Of a stretch of DNA of 64,000 bases, positions 26,450-34,568 are shown piece by piece. Source of the stretch: Variovorax sp. Sphag1AA (GTDB taxonomy: Bacteria > Pseudomonadota > Gammaproteobacteria > Burkholderiales > Burkholderiaceae_C); the NCBI RefSeq assembly GCF_014192575.1, contig NZ_JACHYC010000003.1, positions 434,001 to 498,000 of the forward strand, given 5' to 3'. A model generated the notes under the pieces. That model was not told where the DNA came from. It ran no database searches and saw nothing but the letters and a program-made list of their open reading frames with translations. The translations under genes and the position numbers were made by a program. The stretch's first letter is position 1, and the number at the start of each line of letters is the position of its first letter.

Positions 26450-26737
26450 TCAGAACTGTGGCGATGCGATGCGCAGCACGCGGCCGAGCGTCGCAGTGAG
26501 TTCGAAGGGATCGAGCGCATGGTTGGCGTCGCAGATGCGCCAGAACTGCTCCGGGTCGCCGAAGGTGCGCGCGGCGATCAGGTCGAGTCGGTCGCCCTGC
26601 GTCACGGTCACACCCACCATGAGCGGCATGCTGCTGCCCGGCGGCAGAAAGCGTCGGCTCAGGTAGCTGACGACGCGCCCATCCGCGCCCACGTGGGTCA
26701 GCACCGGCAGATTGGCATAGCGGCTGGTCGTGGCCAT
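26450..26737 (-). CDS. LysM-like baseplate protein
   Basis: A 95-aa protein with a LysM/tail-protein-X-like segment: VTQGDRLDLIAARTFGDPEQ then FWRICDANHALDP. Proteins of this kind (T4 gp53-like, C-terminal half of Afp7) link tube initiator and hub. Three bases separate it from the preceding gene and two from the hub gene. Confidence 0.82.
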   Translation of the reverse strand: MATTSRYANLPVLTHVGADGRVVSYLSRRFLPPGSSMPLMVGVTVTQGDRLDLIAARTFGDPEQFWRICDANHALDPFELTATLGRVLRIASPQF

Positions 26738-26740
26738 GGT

Positions 26741-27412
26741 CTACATCCCCGTGCTGACGCTGCCGCTGAACGACAGCGAACCCGACGCCGACGCATTGCC
26801 GACCGTGTTGAGCGTGGCCATCGTTTCCTTGGCCACCTGGTGCGCGAGGAAGAGCGCATAGCCCGGATGCGTGATCGGCAGATCGTTGTAGCTCAGCACA
26901 CGAAGGCCGAGCTGCACGCGCGCGCGCGTCGGATTGAGGTTGACGTCGTAGGCTTCCTCGGTGATCGAGAAGGTGCTGATGCGCACCGGCAGTACGCGCT
27001 GCGGCCCCCAGATGAACAGCGTGAAGGGTGCGGCCGGCGGAATGATCTCGATCGTGCCGACGGCCAGCAGCACCGTGTTGGCGATCACGAGGCTGCTCTT
27101 GGGGTAGACCAGCATCTCCAGCGCCGAGAGCTGCGGGTAGATGCCGGAACTCACGGCGAGTGGGTTCGCCTGTTCGAGCTGATCGGTGGCATCGAGCTCG
27201 ACATCGAGCGAGATGGTCTCGACCGGTGCGCCCTTCAATCGCAGGGCTTCGCCACGGTCGCCGTCATCCGAGCGCGTCGTCTGCGCCTCGATCTGGCGCG
27301 TCATGGTGTCCGGGTTGTATTGGAAAGTGATGATGCTCGCGAGCGGATTGAACGGATCGATGCCGACGATCGCGCCTTTCACGAGCCGTGGCGAACCGGG
27401 AAAGCTGCTCAT
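26741..27412 (-). CDS. Contractile-injection-system tube-initiator protein (CIS_tube/Afp7 N-type)
   Basis: A 223-aa protein with the pattern ITFQYNPDTMTRQIEAQT and RGEALRLKGAPVETISLDVE, followed by LEMLVYPKSS, which I associate with the N-terminal domain of Afp7/Pvc7 (CIS tube protein). In Afp this is fused to a LysM domain; here the LysM part is the next gene. The ATG overlaps the stop of the 71-aa gene (ATGA). Confidence 0.82.
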   Translation of the reverse strand: MSSFPGSPRLVKGAIVGIDPFNPLASIITFQYNPDTMTRQIEAQTTRSDDGDRGEALRLKGAPVETISLDVELDATDQLEQANPLAVSSGIYPQLSALEMLVYPKSSLVIANTVLLAVGTIEIIPPAAPFTLFIWGPQRVLPVRISTFSITEEAYDVNLNPTRARVQLGLRVLSYNDLPITHPGYALFLAHQVAKETMATLNTVGNASASGSLSFSGSVSTGM

Positions 27413-27624
27413 GACTGGCCTCCGCGCGATGTGCCGGGAATGGCCTGATGAACCGCGGCGGCGATGCGGTGTTCGATGCGCTGGCCCGACGCCGGGGCGC
27501 GTTGCGTGTCGATGCGCTGCGCGAGCGCCTGCGACACCGCGTGCGCCAGCTGCTCGCGATTCAGCGCGGGGCCACTTGTCGCATCGATGACCAGCCGGTC
27601 GATGCGCAGTTCGATCTTCTTCAT
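27409..27624 (-). CDS. Small conserved-position protein between ATPase and tube-initiator genes
   Basis: A 71-aa protein starting KKIELRIDRLVIDATSGPAL and containing a short helix (REQLAHAVSQALAQRI). I do not recognise the family. It is joined to both neighbours by ATGA overlaps, which argues for a real gene even though it is short. A chaperone or small baseplate role would fit its place but is not shown. Confidence 0.7.
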   Translation of the reverse strand: MKKIELRIDRLVIDATSGPALNREQLAHAVSQALAQRIDTQRAPASGQRIEHRIAAAVHQAIPGTSRGGQS

Positions 27625-29606
27625 GCGTGCGCTCCTTGCGTGGCCGCAGGCCGGAAATCCGCTTCGTTGATGGGTCGGCCGAGCTTCAGAAGCTCGCTGC
27701 GCGCGGCCTGGTGGACCAGTTCCATGGTCACGCTGGTGCCGCGATGCGCTGCGAGGAAGGCGGCGTTCAGCGCGATGCTGTGGATGCTTCCGCCGGTGCA
27801 GTCCAGGCGCGCGAGTTGCTCCGCGTCGAGCCCTTCGGTCGGCGTGTCGGCCGGGAAGGCGCGCCGCCACATCAATGCACGCTCGCGCGGACCGGGATAG
27901 GTGAATGGAACGACGAAGCGCAGCCGCCGCATGAACGCCGAATCGAGCGAGCCCTTGAGGTTCGTCGCGAGGATCGCCAAACCCCTGAACGCCTCGATGC
28001 GTTGCAGCAGATAGTTGGTCTCGATGTTCGCGTAGCGGTCATGACTGTCGCGGACCTCGCTGCGCTTGCCGAAGAGTGCATCGGCCTCGTCGAAGAAGAG
28101 GATGCCGCCGCCGTCTTCCGCCGCATCGAAGATGCGCTGCAGGTTCTTCTCGGTCTCGCCGATGTACTTGCTGATCACCGCCGACAGGTCGATGCGATAG
28201 AGGTCGAGCGCGAGCGCATTCGAGATCACTTCCGCGGCCATCGTCTTGCCGGTGCCGCTCTCGCCGTGGAACAGCGCACTCAGGCCGAGGCCGCGGCTCA
28301 TCTTGCGCTCGAAGCCCCAGTCCCCGTAGACCTTTCGGCGCAAGGCGACCTGCGCCACGATCTGGTGCAGCAAGGACATCGCATCTTCAGGAAGCACGAT
28401 GTCGTCCCAGTCGACCTTGGGCTGGATGCGCTGCGAGAGCAGGTCCATCTTCGAATGCGCGCTCTGACGGCAGGCTGTCCACAGTACTGTGTCGACGTCG
28501 GCGTCGCGCGGATCGCTTTCGTCCGAAAGCCCGGCGCTGCGTGCCATGGAAGCGATCTGCGGCAGGTTGAAGTTGAACTGGCTCGCCAGGCGCGACGCAA
28601 GCGGCTCACGCTCTTCGCCGAGCAGGTCGATCCAGGCCTGCGTCTGTTCGGTGGCCGTGGGCCGGTCGATCGCCATCACGAGAAGACTTTCGCGGCCACC
28701 GGCGCCGAGCGCGTGAGCGTCCCGCGTCGCGACGAAGGCCAGTTCGCGCAGCCGGTCGAGGACGCGGCCCAGCACGGCGGCACTCGCTTCAGAGGACTCT
28801 CCCGGCGCCACGTCATGCGCATCGATGTAGAGCGCGAGGGGCATCAGCAGGCATTCGCGACGCCAGATCCTGCACCAGTCGTCGAGATCGACGCTCTGCG
28901 TCGGCAGCGCAGCGAGACCGATGCGCTCGAGGCGCAATCCCACGCTCGCGGCAACATGGGCGGCCACGAGTTGCTTGCTCGTCGAATCGATGCCTGTCAA
29001 TTGCAGGGTCGGTGCGGGCCCGCCTTCGGCGAACCTGCGGACGAATGCGAGCAGGGTGTCCGCAGCGGACTGCTGCGAAGGCGGCAGCGATTGCAGGCCG
29101 TCCGTGGGGATCGACAGCAGCGCCGGTGCGATGCGTTCATCGAGACGATTGAGGCCCTTGATGTAGTCGACGATCCGGTCGTCTGCCCTCAGCGCACTCA
29201 TCGTCAGGGGCGTCGCACCGCTGGCATGGACATCGATCAAATGCCAGTAGCGCAGAGGCCGGTCGGGCGAGAGAGCTTCCCATGCGGGATCGTCAAACAG
29301 CACCATCGCCAGCGCAAAGCTCGGACTCGGCCGCGAGGACTCGCCGAGTGCCTGCGCGCAGAGCGCGCCGATGCGCGTGTCCAGCGCCGCCGCGACGCAG
29401 AGCAGCAGCACGTTGCGCTCGAAGTTCGAAAGTCCCAGTCGTTGCTGGAGGACGACGAGCGTCGGCACGGGAACGAGGTCATCCGCATCGCCTTGGCCCG
29501 AAGGCTCCGGGTGCCCGGCCAACCGCTGCAGGCGATCGCGCAGCCATGCAAGCGCCGCGCCGAGCGCAAGCTCGTTGCTTTGCAGGGGGGTGGCGCCGGC
29601 GTTCAT
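27621..29606 (-). CDS. AAA+ ATPase of the injection system (Afp15 type)
   Basis: A 661-aa cytoplasmic ATPase. The first about 400 residues are helical with a degenerate first ATPase-like domain (LQLTGIDSTSKQLVAAHVAA in place of a P-loop); the C-terminal domain has Walker A GESGTGKT at 448-455, Walker B GGGILFFDEADALFGKR, sensor LAILATNLK and arginine fingers in MRRLRF. This matches Ycf46/Afp15-type AAA+ proteins found in eCIS clusters, needed for assembly. Its ATG overlaps the DUF4255 stop; its stop overlaps the 71-aa gene start. Confidence 0.88.
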   Translation of the reverse strand: MNAGATPLQSNELALGAALAWLRDRLQRLAGHPEPSGQGDADDLVPVPTLVVLQQRLGLSNFERNVLLLCVAAALDTRIGALCAQALGESSRPSPSFALAMVLFDDPAWEALSPDRPLRYWHLIDVHASGATPLTMSALRADDRIVDYIKGLNRLDERIAPALLSIPTDGLQSLPPSQQSAADTLLAFVRRFAEGGPAPTLQLTGIDSTSKQLVAAHVAASVGLRLERIGLAALPTQSVDLDDWCRIWRRECLLMPLALYIDAHDVAPGESSEASAAVLGRVLDRLRELAFVATRDAHALGAGGRESLLVMAIDRPTATEQTQAWIDLLGEEREPLASRLASQFNFNLPQIASMARSAGLSDESDPRDADVDTVLWTACRQSAHSKMDLLSQRIQPKVDWDDIVLPEDAMSLLHQIVAQVALRRKVYGDWGFERKMSRGLGLSALFHGESGTGKTMAAEVISNALALDLYRIDLSAVISKYIGETEKNLQRIFDAAEDGGGILFFDEADALFGKRSEVRDSHDRYANIETNYLLQRIEAFRGLAILATNLKGSLDSAFMRRLRFVVPFTYPGPRERALMWRRAFPADTPTEGLDAEQLARLDCTGGSIHSIALNAAFLAAHRGTSVTMELVHQAARSELLKLGRPINEADFRPAATQGAHA

Positions 29607-30820
29607 GTCAGGGTCACCTTCGGGGCGACGTATTGGTTGAAGGTCGGGCTGGCGGAATTCGTATCCGTCACGAGTGAACTGCAAGCGCCGTCGACCATCA
29701 CCCGGGCGAGGTAGCTGCGCGCGACAAATGCCGCCGGGATCGGGAAGGAGACTGTGTTGCTGATGTCCGGGTCACCCGGCGCGTGGGGCGCGGATGCGAT
29801 CTGCTGGTCATCCAGCAGCAGCACGGCCCGCTGGCTACGCCCCACCGCAGGCGCCACGGACAGCTGCAACACCGAACCGCGCGCGACGCTGATCGGCGAG
29901 GCCGTGGTGATGCTCGGGCTGAGCATGAAAGCCGCGGCGTTCGACTCGAAACCCACACCCGGGTGCACCACAGGGGGCATGCCCAACGGCACTTCCTGCA
30001 CGACCCGCACGGTGTTCACGCCGGCCGGCACGCCCACGGGCAGCGTGAAGGAGAGCGTGCGATCGCCGATCGTCGAAGGCGTGACCCGTAGCCCCGCCAC
30101 GACGACCTGCGTGTTCGGCGCACCAAGGTTCCAGCCCGCGAGCGTCATCAACGCACCCGGCGCCGCGACCTGGGGTGTCACTTGTTCGATCGCCGGTGTG
30201 CGGAAGGGCGACACCACGATGCTCGCGCTGCGCACTGGCGGAGCCACCTTGGCGGGCTTTGCGCTGTCGATCAGCACGACCGAGGCTTCGTATGCGGCAG
30301 ACAGGCGGTACTGCGTCTGGTAGGCCATCCAGAGCTTCGACATTTCCTCGAAGCCGAGCGAGTGCGGCGTGATGCGTACGCGCTCGATCTGTCCTTGCAC
30401 ATCGGCCGCACCCAACGCATCGGCGAGGTCCGACGGCATCAGCAGCGGGTTGTCGTGCAACGCCAGCATGGCGCGCCCCAGCAGCAACTGTGCGATGAGT
30501 TCGTTGTCGTCCTGCCCGAAGGCCGTGAGCATGTAGTGCAGGTTGAGCGCCAGCGGCGGTTCGCCACCCGCAGGCCCGCCGCGTGGAGGCAGGCCGTTGC
30601 TCAGCGCCGGATTTGGCACCGTGCTGTAGAGGTACAGGTTGAGTACGTTGCCGTTCGCCGAGAAGGTCCGCACCTTGTCGAGCGGCAGCGTCGTCACCTG
30701 GATCTGCGTCGTGGGCAGCGTGTCGGCCGGGAGGTTGGCGGGCAGGGGCGCCTGCAAGGCCTGGTTGACCAATGCACGCAGGCCGCGGGTCACGCTGGCG
30801 ATGGCGAGCGCGTTGCTCAT
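29603..30820 (-). CDS. DUF4255 tail-cap protein with IPT/TIG-like domain (Afp16 type)
   Basis: A 405-aa protein. The N-terminal about 190 residues (VTRGLRALVNQALQ, LNLYLYSTVPNPALSNGLPP, LALNLHYMLTAFGQDDN) are DUF4255, the Pvc16/Afp16 cap that ends the tube and sheath. The rest contains an IPT/TIG-type immunoglobulin fold (PAIEQVTPQVAAPGALMTLA) and a further beta domain, making it longer than the minimal cap. ATGA overlaps on both sides. Confidence 0.85.
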   Translation of the reverse strand: MSNALAIASVTRGLRALVNQALQAPLPANLPADTLPTTQIQVTTLPLDKVRTFSANGNVLNLYLYSTVPNPALSNGLPPRGGPAGGEPPLALNLHYMLTAFGQDDNELIAQLLLGRAMLALHDNPLLMPSDLADALGAADVQGQIERVRITPHSLGFEEMSKLWMAYQTQYRLSAAYEASVVLIDSAKPAKVAPPVRSASIVVSPFRTPAIEQVTPQVAAPGALMTLAGWNLGAPNTQVVVAGLRVTPSTIGDRTLSFTLPVGVPAGVNTVRVVQEVPLGMPPVVHPGVGFESNAAAFMLSPSITTASPISVARGSVLQLSVAPAVGRSQRAVLLLDDQQIASAPHAPGDPDISNTVSFPIPAAFVARSYLARVMVDGACSSLVTDTNSASPTFNQYVAPKVTLT

Positions 30821-31614
30821 CGGGCGCGTCCTTCGCTGCGGCGCTGCAGGTAGTCCTGCAGGCTCATTCGCGGCGCGGCGCGCGTCGGCTTCGCGGAGGG
30901 CCGGCGCGGTGGCTCGGGTGCGCGGACTTCAAGCCTTCCGATCGTCACCTGAACCACGGACGGGCTGTCGTCGACCTGCGCTTCGGGCTTGGCGCGCTGT
31001 CGCGGCGCGGGTGTGGTCGCGGGCAGAGGTGCCTGCGTTGTCGCGCGTGCTTCGATCGCGGGCTCCGCAGGGTGCTCAAGCGGAGCGCGCCAAGGCGAAA
31101 TGCGCTCTTCGATGGCTGGCGGCCCAACGGGTTCCTTCGCCGTCGGTGAGGGCTCCGCAAGTGTCGTCGTGCCCGTTGGCATGGCGCTGCGCGATGCTGA
31201 CGATTGCAAGCGAGGAGCCTCTCTGGTTTCCGGCGCAGGCACGAAAGGCGCGTGCCGTGACGGCGCACGACCTTGCTGCGTTTCAGTCGTCGGGGCATCG
31301 AGCGCGGAAGGCATGGAACGCGGGACGTTCGCAACGGGAGCCCTGTGCGGTTCTTCCTCGGGGGTCTCGATGAACTTTGCGGGCGGCGGCGTTTTCGATG
31401 GCGCGTCGTGAACGGTATCGCGCCGATCGACTGCAACACGCGACGGCTGCGCGCGCTCCGACGGCGCGAGCGAAGTGTCAGCGTCCTTCGTGCCGATGTC
31501 TTCCGAGATGGCTGCAGGCGCATCGACCGCCTCGAAGCGCGAAAGCGGCCGTGGCCTGATGTGGCTCCGAGGCTCGACGAGCCGCGTTGCAAGCCGGTCG
31601 AGGTAGCCCGTCAC
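30817..31614 (-). CDS. Proline-rich disordered protein of the injection system
   Basis: A 265-aa protein, mostly low-complexity (P, A, E, R, T), with two short ordered ends: TGYLDRLATRLVEP at the start and IGRLEVRAPEPP ... MSLQDYLQRRSEG at the end. I chose the GTG at 31614, which overlaps the preceding stop (GTGA), over the ATG at 31797 that would run deep into the upstream gene. The position between the cap and baseplate genes and the C-terminal motif recur in tail-like clusters as I recall them. A length-ruler or chaperone role is possible but unproven. Confidence 0.7.
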   Translation of the reverse strand: MTGYLDRLATRLVEPRSHIRPRPLSRFEAVDAPAAISEDIGTKDADTSLAPSERAQPSRVAVDRRDTVHDAPSKTPPPAKFIETPEEEPHRAPVANVPRSMPSALDAPTTETQQGRAPSRHAPFVPAPETREAPRLQSSASRSAMPTGTTTLAEPSPTAKEPVGPPAIEERISPWRAPLEHPAEPAIEARATTQAPLPATTPAPRQRAKPEAQVDDSPSVVQVTIGRLEVRAPEPPRRPSAKPTRAAPRMSLQDYLQRRSEGRAR

Positions 31615-32351
31615 GACGACACCATTTCCAGGTAGGCATCGCGGCGGACGCGGCTCATCGCGAGGATGTCCGCTTCGCTCCAGCCGTAGTGCGAGGCCAG
31701 CGCATGGACTTCTGCCAACAGGCGCGGCGCGCGGGCTTCGACTTCGGCCCAGCAGAAGGCGGCGAGATCGAGCGGCTCGGTCAGGACGGCCTCGCACGCG
31801 GGGCAGGGCATGGAGATCAGGAGTTCCGCAGCAGGATCGGCGGACTCCATCCGCGCGGCTGCTTCCTGCAACAGTGCAGGCGGCAACGCTTCCGGCGCAA
31901 CGGGGTCGCCGCTCTGCGTCGTGCAGACGAGGCAGCGTTGCAGCAGGGTTCTGTAGGCATGCGCAGCGTCATGTTCGTCGCTGGCTACGATGCTGTCCGC
32001 CACGGTCGGCAGGCTGATGTCGATGTGCAAGTCTTGCGCTTCGATCGACAGCGGCTGCGCGACTTCGGCCGGTGTCGGCCATCCCGACGAGAGCGTGCGG
32101 GCATCGAGTTCGAATTCGAAGGTCTCGCCACACTCCACGCAGTCCGCCACGCACGACAGCCGCGCGCCGAAGCATCGCGCATGCAGATCCAGCAGCCGGC
32201 GTTCCCGCTCGCCGAGGCTCATGCCGGCCAGTTGAGCGTTCGTCATGCCCGGCGTGGCTACAGCGAGCAGCGCCGCCGCGCGGCGCGGAAGCGTCTGGCG
32301 CCGCATGGTTTCCCACACGTGAAGCAGATCGGAATCGGCCAGGCTGCTCAT
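31611..32351 (-). CDS. Cysteine-rich T4-type baseplate protein
   Basis: A 246-aa protein. The N-terminal part (WETMRRQTLPRRAAALLAVA) and CVADCVECGETFEFELDA (C67, C71, C74), with a second CPACEAVL near residue 195, form a probable zinc ribbon of four or more cysteines. This is the pattern of the T4 baseplate-like proteins that lie just after the tube gene in many eCIS clusters. ATG 32351 is 26 bases after the tube stop. Confidence 0.75.
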   Translation of the reverse strand: MSSLADSDLLHVWETMRRQTLPRRAAALLAVATPGMTNAQLAGMSLGERERRLLDLHARCFGARLSCVADCVECGETFEFELDARTLSSGWPTPAEVAQPLSIEAQDLHIDISLPTVADSIVASDEHDAAHAYRTLLQRCLVCTTQSGDPVAPEALPPALLQEAAARMESADPAAELLISMPCPACEAVLTEPLDLAAFCWAEVEARAPRLLAEVHALASHYGWSEADILAMSRVRRDAYLEMVSS

Positions 32352-32377
32352 GGCAGAGGCGCCGCAATGACTGACCG

Positions 32378-32896
32378 TCAGACGTTGACGGTCGGCTCGG
32401 TTGGTTCGGTGACGGACGTGTCGCGTGCCCAGCCTTCGTTCTCGAGTTTCAGGTGTTGGATGGCGATGGCGTTCGCGTTGGCATCGAGATCCGGCAGGGC
32501 CTGGAACTCGGACACCCAGCAGCGGTATACGTTGTAGGCCAGCACCTTCTGGCCTGCCTCGTTGTAGACCTCGATGATGATGTCCTTGCGGAAATCCTTG
32601 AGCGAGACCTCGGCCCCGAGGCCGCCGCCGAAGTTCCAGACCTTGTTGGCCCACTTCTCGAATTCGGGGTCGTGCGTGACGCCACGCTCCAGCGTGATGG
32701 CATCGAACTCCGTGCGTCCCGGCGACTTGTGCGACGTGCTGGGGTCGCCGCCGTCGCGGTGCTTGACGACCTCGGTGGTCTTCTTGAGCATGCCGACCTT
32801 GCTCACGCCGGCGACGTACTTGCCGTCCCACTTGACCCTGAACTTGAAGTTCTTGTAGGGGTCGACGCGAAAGGTGTTGACGGTGAACTGGGCCAT
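32378..32896 (-). CDS. Tail tube protein (T4 gp19/Afp1 family)
   Basis: A 172-aa inner-tube subunit. It starts QFTVNTFRVDPYKNFKFRVK and continues with VSKVGMLKKTTEVVKHRDGG, GRTEFDAITLERGVTHDPEF, the classical gp19-type tube pattern. GAGGAG precedes the ATG, ten bases after the sheath stop, giving it its own strong ribosome site as expected for an abundant structural protein. Confidence 0.92.
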   Translation of the reverse strand: MAQFTVNTFRVDPYKNFKFRVKWDGKYVAGVSKVGMLKKTTEVVKHRDGGDPSTSHKSPGRTEFDAITLERGVTHDPEFEKWANKVWNFGGGLGAEVSLKDFRKDIIIEVYNEAGQKVLAYNVYRCWVSEFQALPDLDANANAIAIQHLKLENEGWARDTSVTEPTEPTVNV

Positions 32897-32906
32897 GGTG
32901 TTCTCC

Positions 32907-34460
32907 TCAGGCGGCGATCTGGCCGGCCAGCTGCTGCAGGCGGATCACGACGAACTCGGCGGGCTTCAGCGGCGCGAAGCCGACCAGGATGTTCACGATG
33001 CCGAGGTTGATGTCGTTCTGCGTCGTCGTTTCGCTGTCGCACTTGACGAAGTACGCCGCTGCGGGGGTGTGGCCCTGGAAGGCGCCTTGCCGGAAGAGGT
33101 TCTGCATGAAGGCGCCGACATTGAGGCGGATCTGCGACCACAGCGGCTCGTCGTTGGGTTCGAACACGACCCACTGCGTGCCGCGATAGAGGCTCTCTTC
33201 GATGTAGAGCGCGAGGCGACGCACCGGCAGGTACTTGTAGTCGTCGGCCAGCAGGTCCGCGCCGCGCATCGTGCGCGAACCCCACACCACCCGACCCGAC
33301 ACCGGAAAAGAGCGCAGGCAATTGATGCCCAGCGGATTCAGCACGCCGTTGTCGCCATCGCTCAGGTTGGCTTGCAGGCCCTGCACGCCATTGAGCGCTG
33401 CGTCGAGGCCCGCGGGTGCCTTCCACACGCCCCGCGTGCCATCGGTGCGCGCGATGATCCCGGCCACCACGCCGCAGGGCGCGAACACATCCGGTTGCCC
33501 ATTGAGTTGCGGATCTGACTTGATCACGCGCGGGAAGAAGATCGCGGCATTGCGGGCCGCGTCGCCGTTCAATCCGAGGCTGGCGACGCCGGTGTTCGGA
33601 TCGGATGCCTTCGCGGCGGCAGTCTCCTTGACCTGGCCCCAGGCGGCCAGTGGATCGACCAGCAACACCGCGCGGCGCGTCGCGCAATAGGCCATCGCAG
33701 CCTGATAGACCGCCGCGGCCGTGTCACCGCCGCGCGTGTCCGGCGGAATGCACATCAGGTTGAAGAGATCGGCCTTGTCGAGCGCGAAGATGCCGGTCTT
33801 CAGGCTTGCGGAGCCAAGGTAGTCGGAGTTTGCGAGGTGGGCGCTGTCGACCCCGCCCGCGAACGAGACCGTACCCGGAAGAGGGCGCGTGGCAGGTGCG
33901 ATCCAGTGTCCGTTGCTGTCCAGCGCCACCTTGACGAGCAGCGAACCGCTGTCGAGGACGCGCGCCACGAAGCGGGGGCTGGCGCTGTTGGACGAGACAT
34001 TCAGGAACTTCTCGGTCGCGCCTCCGGCCTGCGTGATCGTGAGGTTGTAGAGCGTCGTGTCGCTCGGGTCGCGCGTGGCGTTGTCGATGATGGCCTTCAA
34101 CGCGTTGCCCCACGTCCCCGGACTCGACGCGACGAGATCGAGCGCCTCGTTGTTGGCGCCGCCAGTGACCACCGGCGCCGAGGCAGCCACTGCGCCCGAT
34201 TGCAGGCGCACGATGACGGCCTGGCTGCCGCCATTGAGATAGAAATCCTGCACCGCATAACTGAGCGGATAGTCCATCTGGACACCCCCGAACAGTCGCT
34301 CGAAATCACCGAAGCTCGTGATCAACGCGGGCTCGCTCACCGGTCCCTGCGATGTCCTGCCGATGAACGCGGCGATGGAAGTCGCCACGCCGGTGATGGT
34401 GCGAACCCCGCTCGGCACCTCCTCGATATAGACGCCAGGGGACAGCAATGCGGATGGCAT
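32907..34460 (-). CDS. Contractile tail sheath protein (Afp2/gp18 type)
   Basis: A 517-aa sheath. The N-terminus SPGVYIEEVPSGVRTITGVA with TSIAAFIGRTSQGPV is diagnostic of contractile sheaths, and the C-terminus (YLPVRRLALYIEESLYRGTQ, then FVVIRLQQLAGQIAA) is the conserved sheath core handshake region. The insertion around residues 130-230 is the variable outer domain. AAGGAGAG precedes the ATG. Only one sheath gene is seen, unlike Afp with three. First gene of the about 22-kb operon. Confidence 0.93.
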   Translation of the reverse strand: MPSALLSPGVYIEEVPSGVRTITGVATSIAAFIGRTSQGPVSEPALITSFGDFERLFGGVQMDYPLSYAVQDFYLNGGSQAVIVRLQSGAVAASAPVVTGGANNEALDLVASSPGTWGNALKAIIDNATRDPSDTTLYNLTITQAGGATEKFLNVSSNSASPRFVARVLDSGSLLVKVALDSNGHWIAPATRPLPGTVSFAGGVDSAHLANSDYLGSASLKTGIFALDKADLFNLMCIPPDTRGGDTAAAVYQAAMAYCATRRAVLLVDPLAAWGQVKETAAAKASDPNTGVASLGLNGDAARNAAIFFPRVIKSDPQLNGQPDVFAPCGVVAGIIARTDGTRGVWKAPAGLDAALNGVQGLQANLSDGDNGVLNPLGINCLRSFPVSGRVVWGSRTMRGADLLADDYKYLPVRRLALYIEESLYRGTQWVVFEPNDEPLWSQIRLNVGAFMQNLFRQGAFQGHTPAAAYFVKCDSETTTQNDINLGIVNILVGFAPLKPAEFVVIRLQQLAGQIAA

Positions 34461-34568
34461 GGTCGACTCTCCTTATTGGCAGATCGATCGATCGACGTGA
34501 AAAAGGCGTGCAGACATTAACCGCGTGATTCGCGAACCGCAATAGACTGAGGGCCATAGGCATAGCCC
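34461..34568. promoter_or_regulatory. Divergent promoter region between sheath and first DUF4157 effector gene
   Basis: The 108-base gap must drive the whole injection-system operon (left) and the first effector gene (right). It has a repetitive GATCGATCGATCGAC at about 34483-34498 next to an A-tract (GTGAAAAAGG), and CGCGTGATTCGCG with matching CGCG ends at about 34521-34533. No consensus sigma-70 pair is evident. Confidence 0.4.

Noticed and set aside
34483..34498. GATCGATCGATCGAC as a CRISPR or satellite-like repeat
   Set aside because: It is a single short run of a four-base unit without spacers or further copies.
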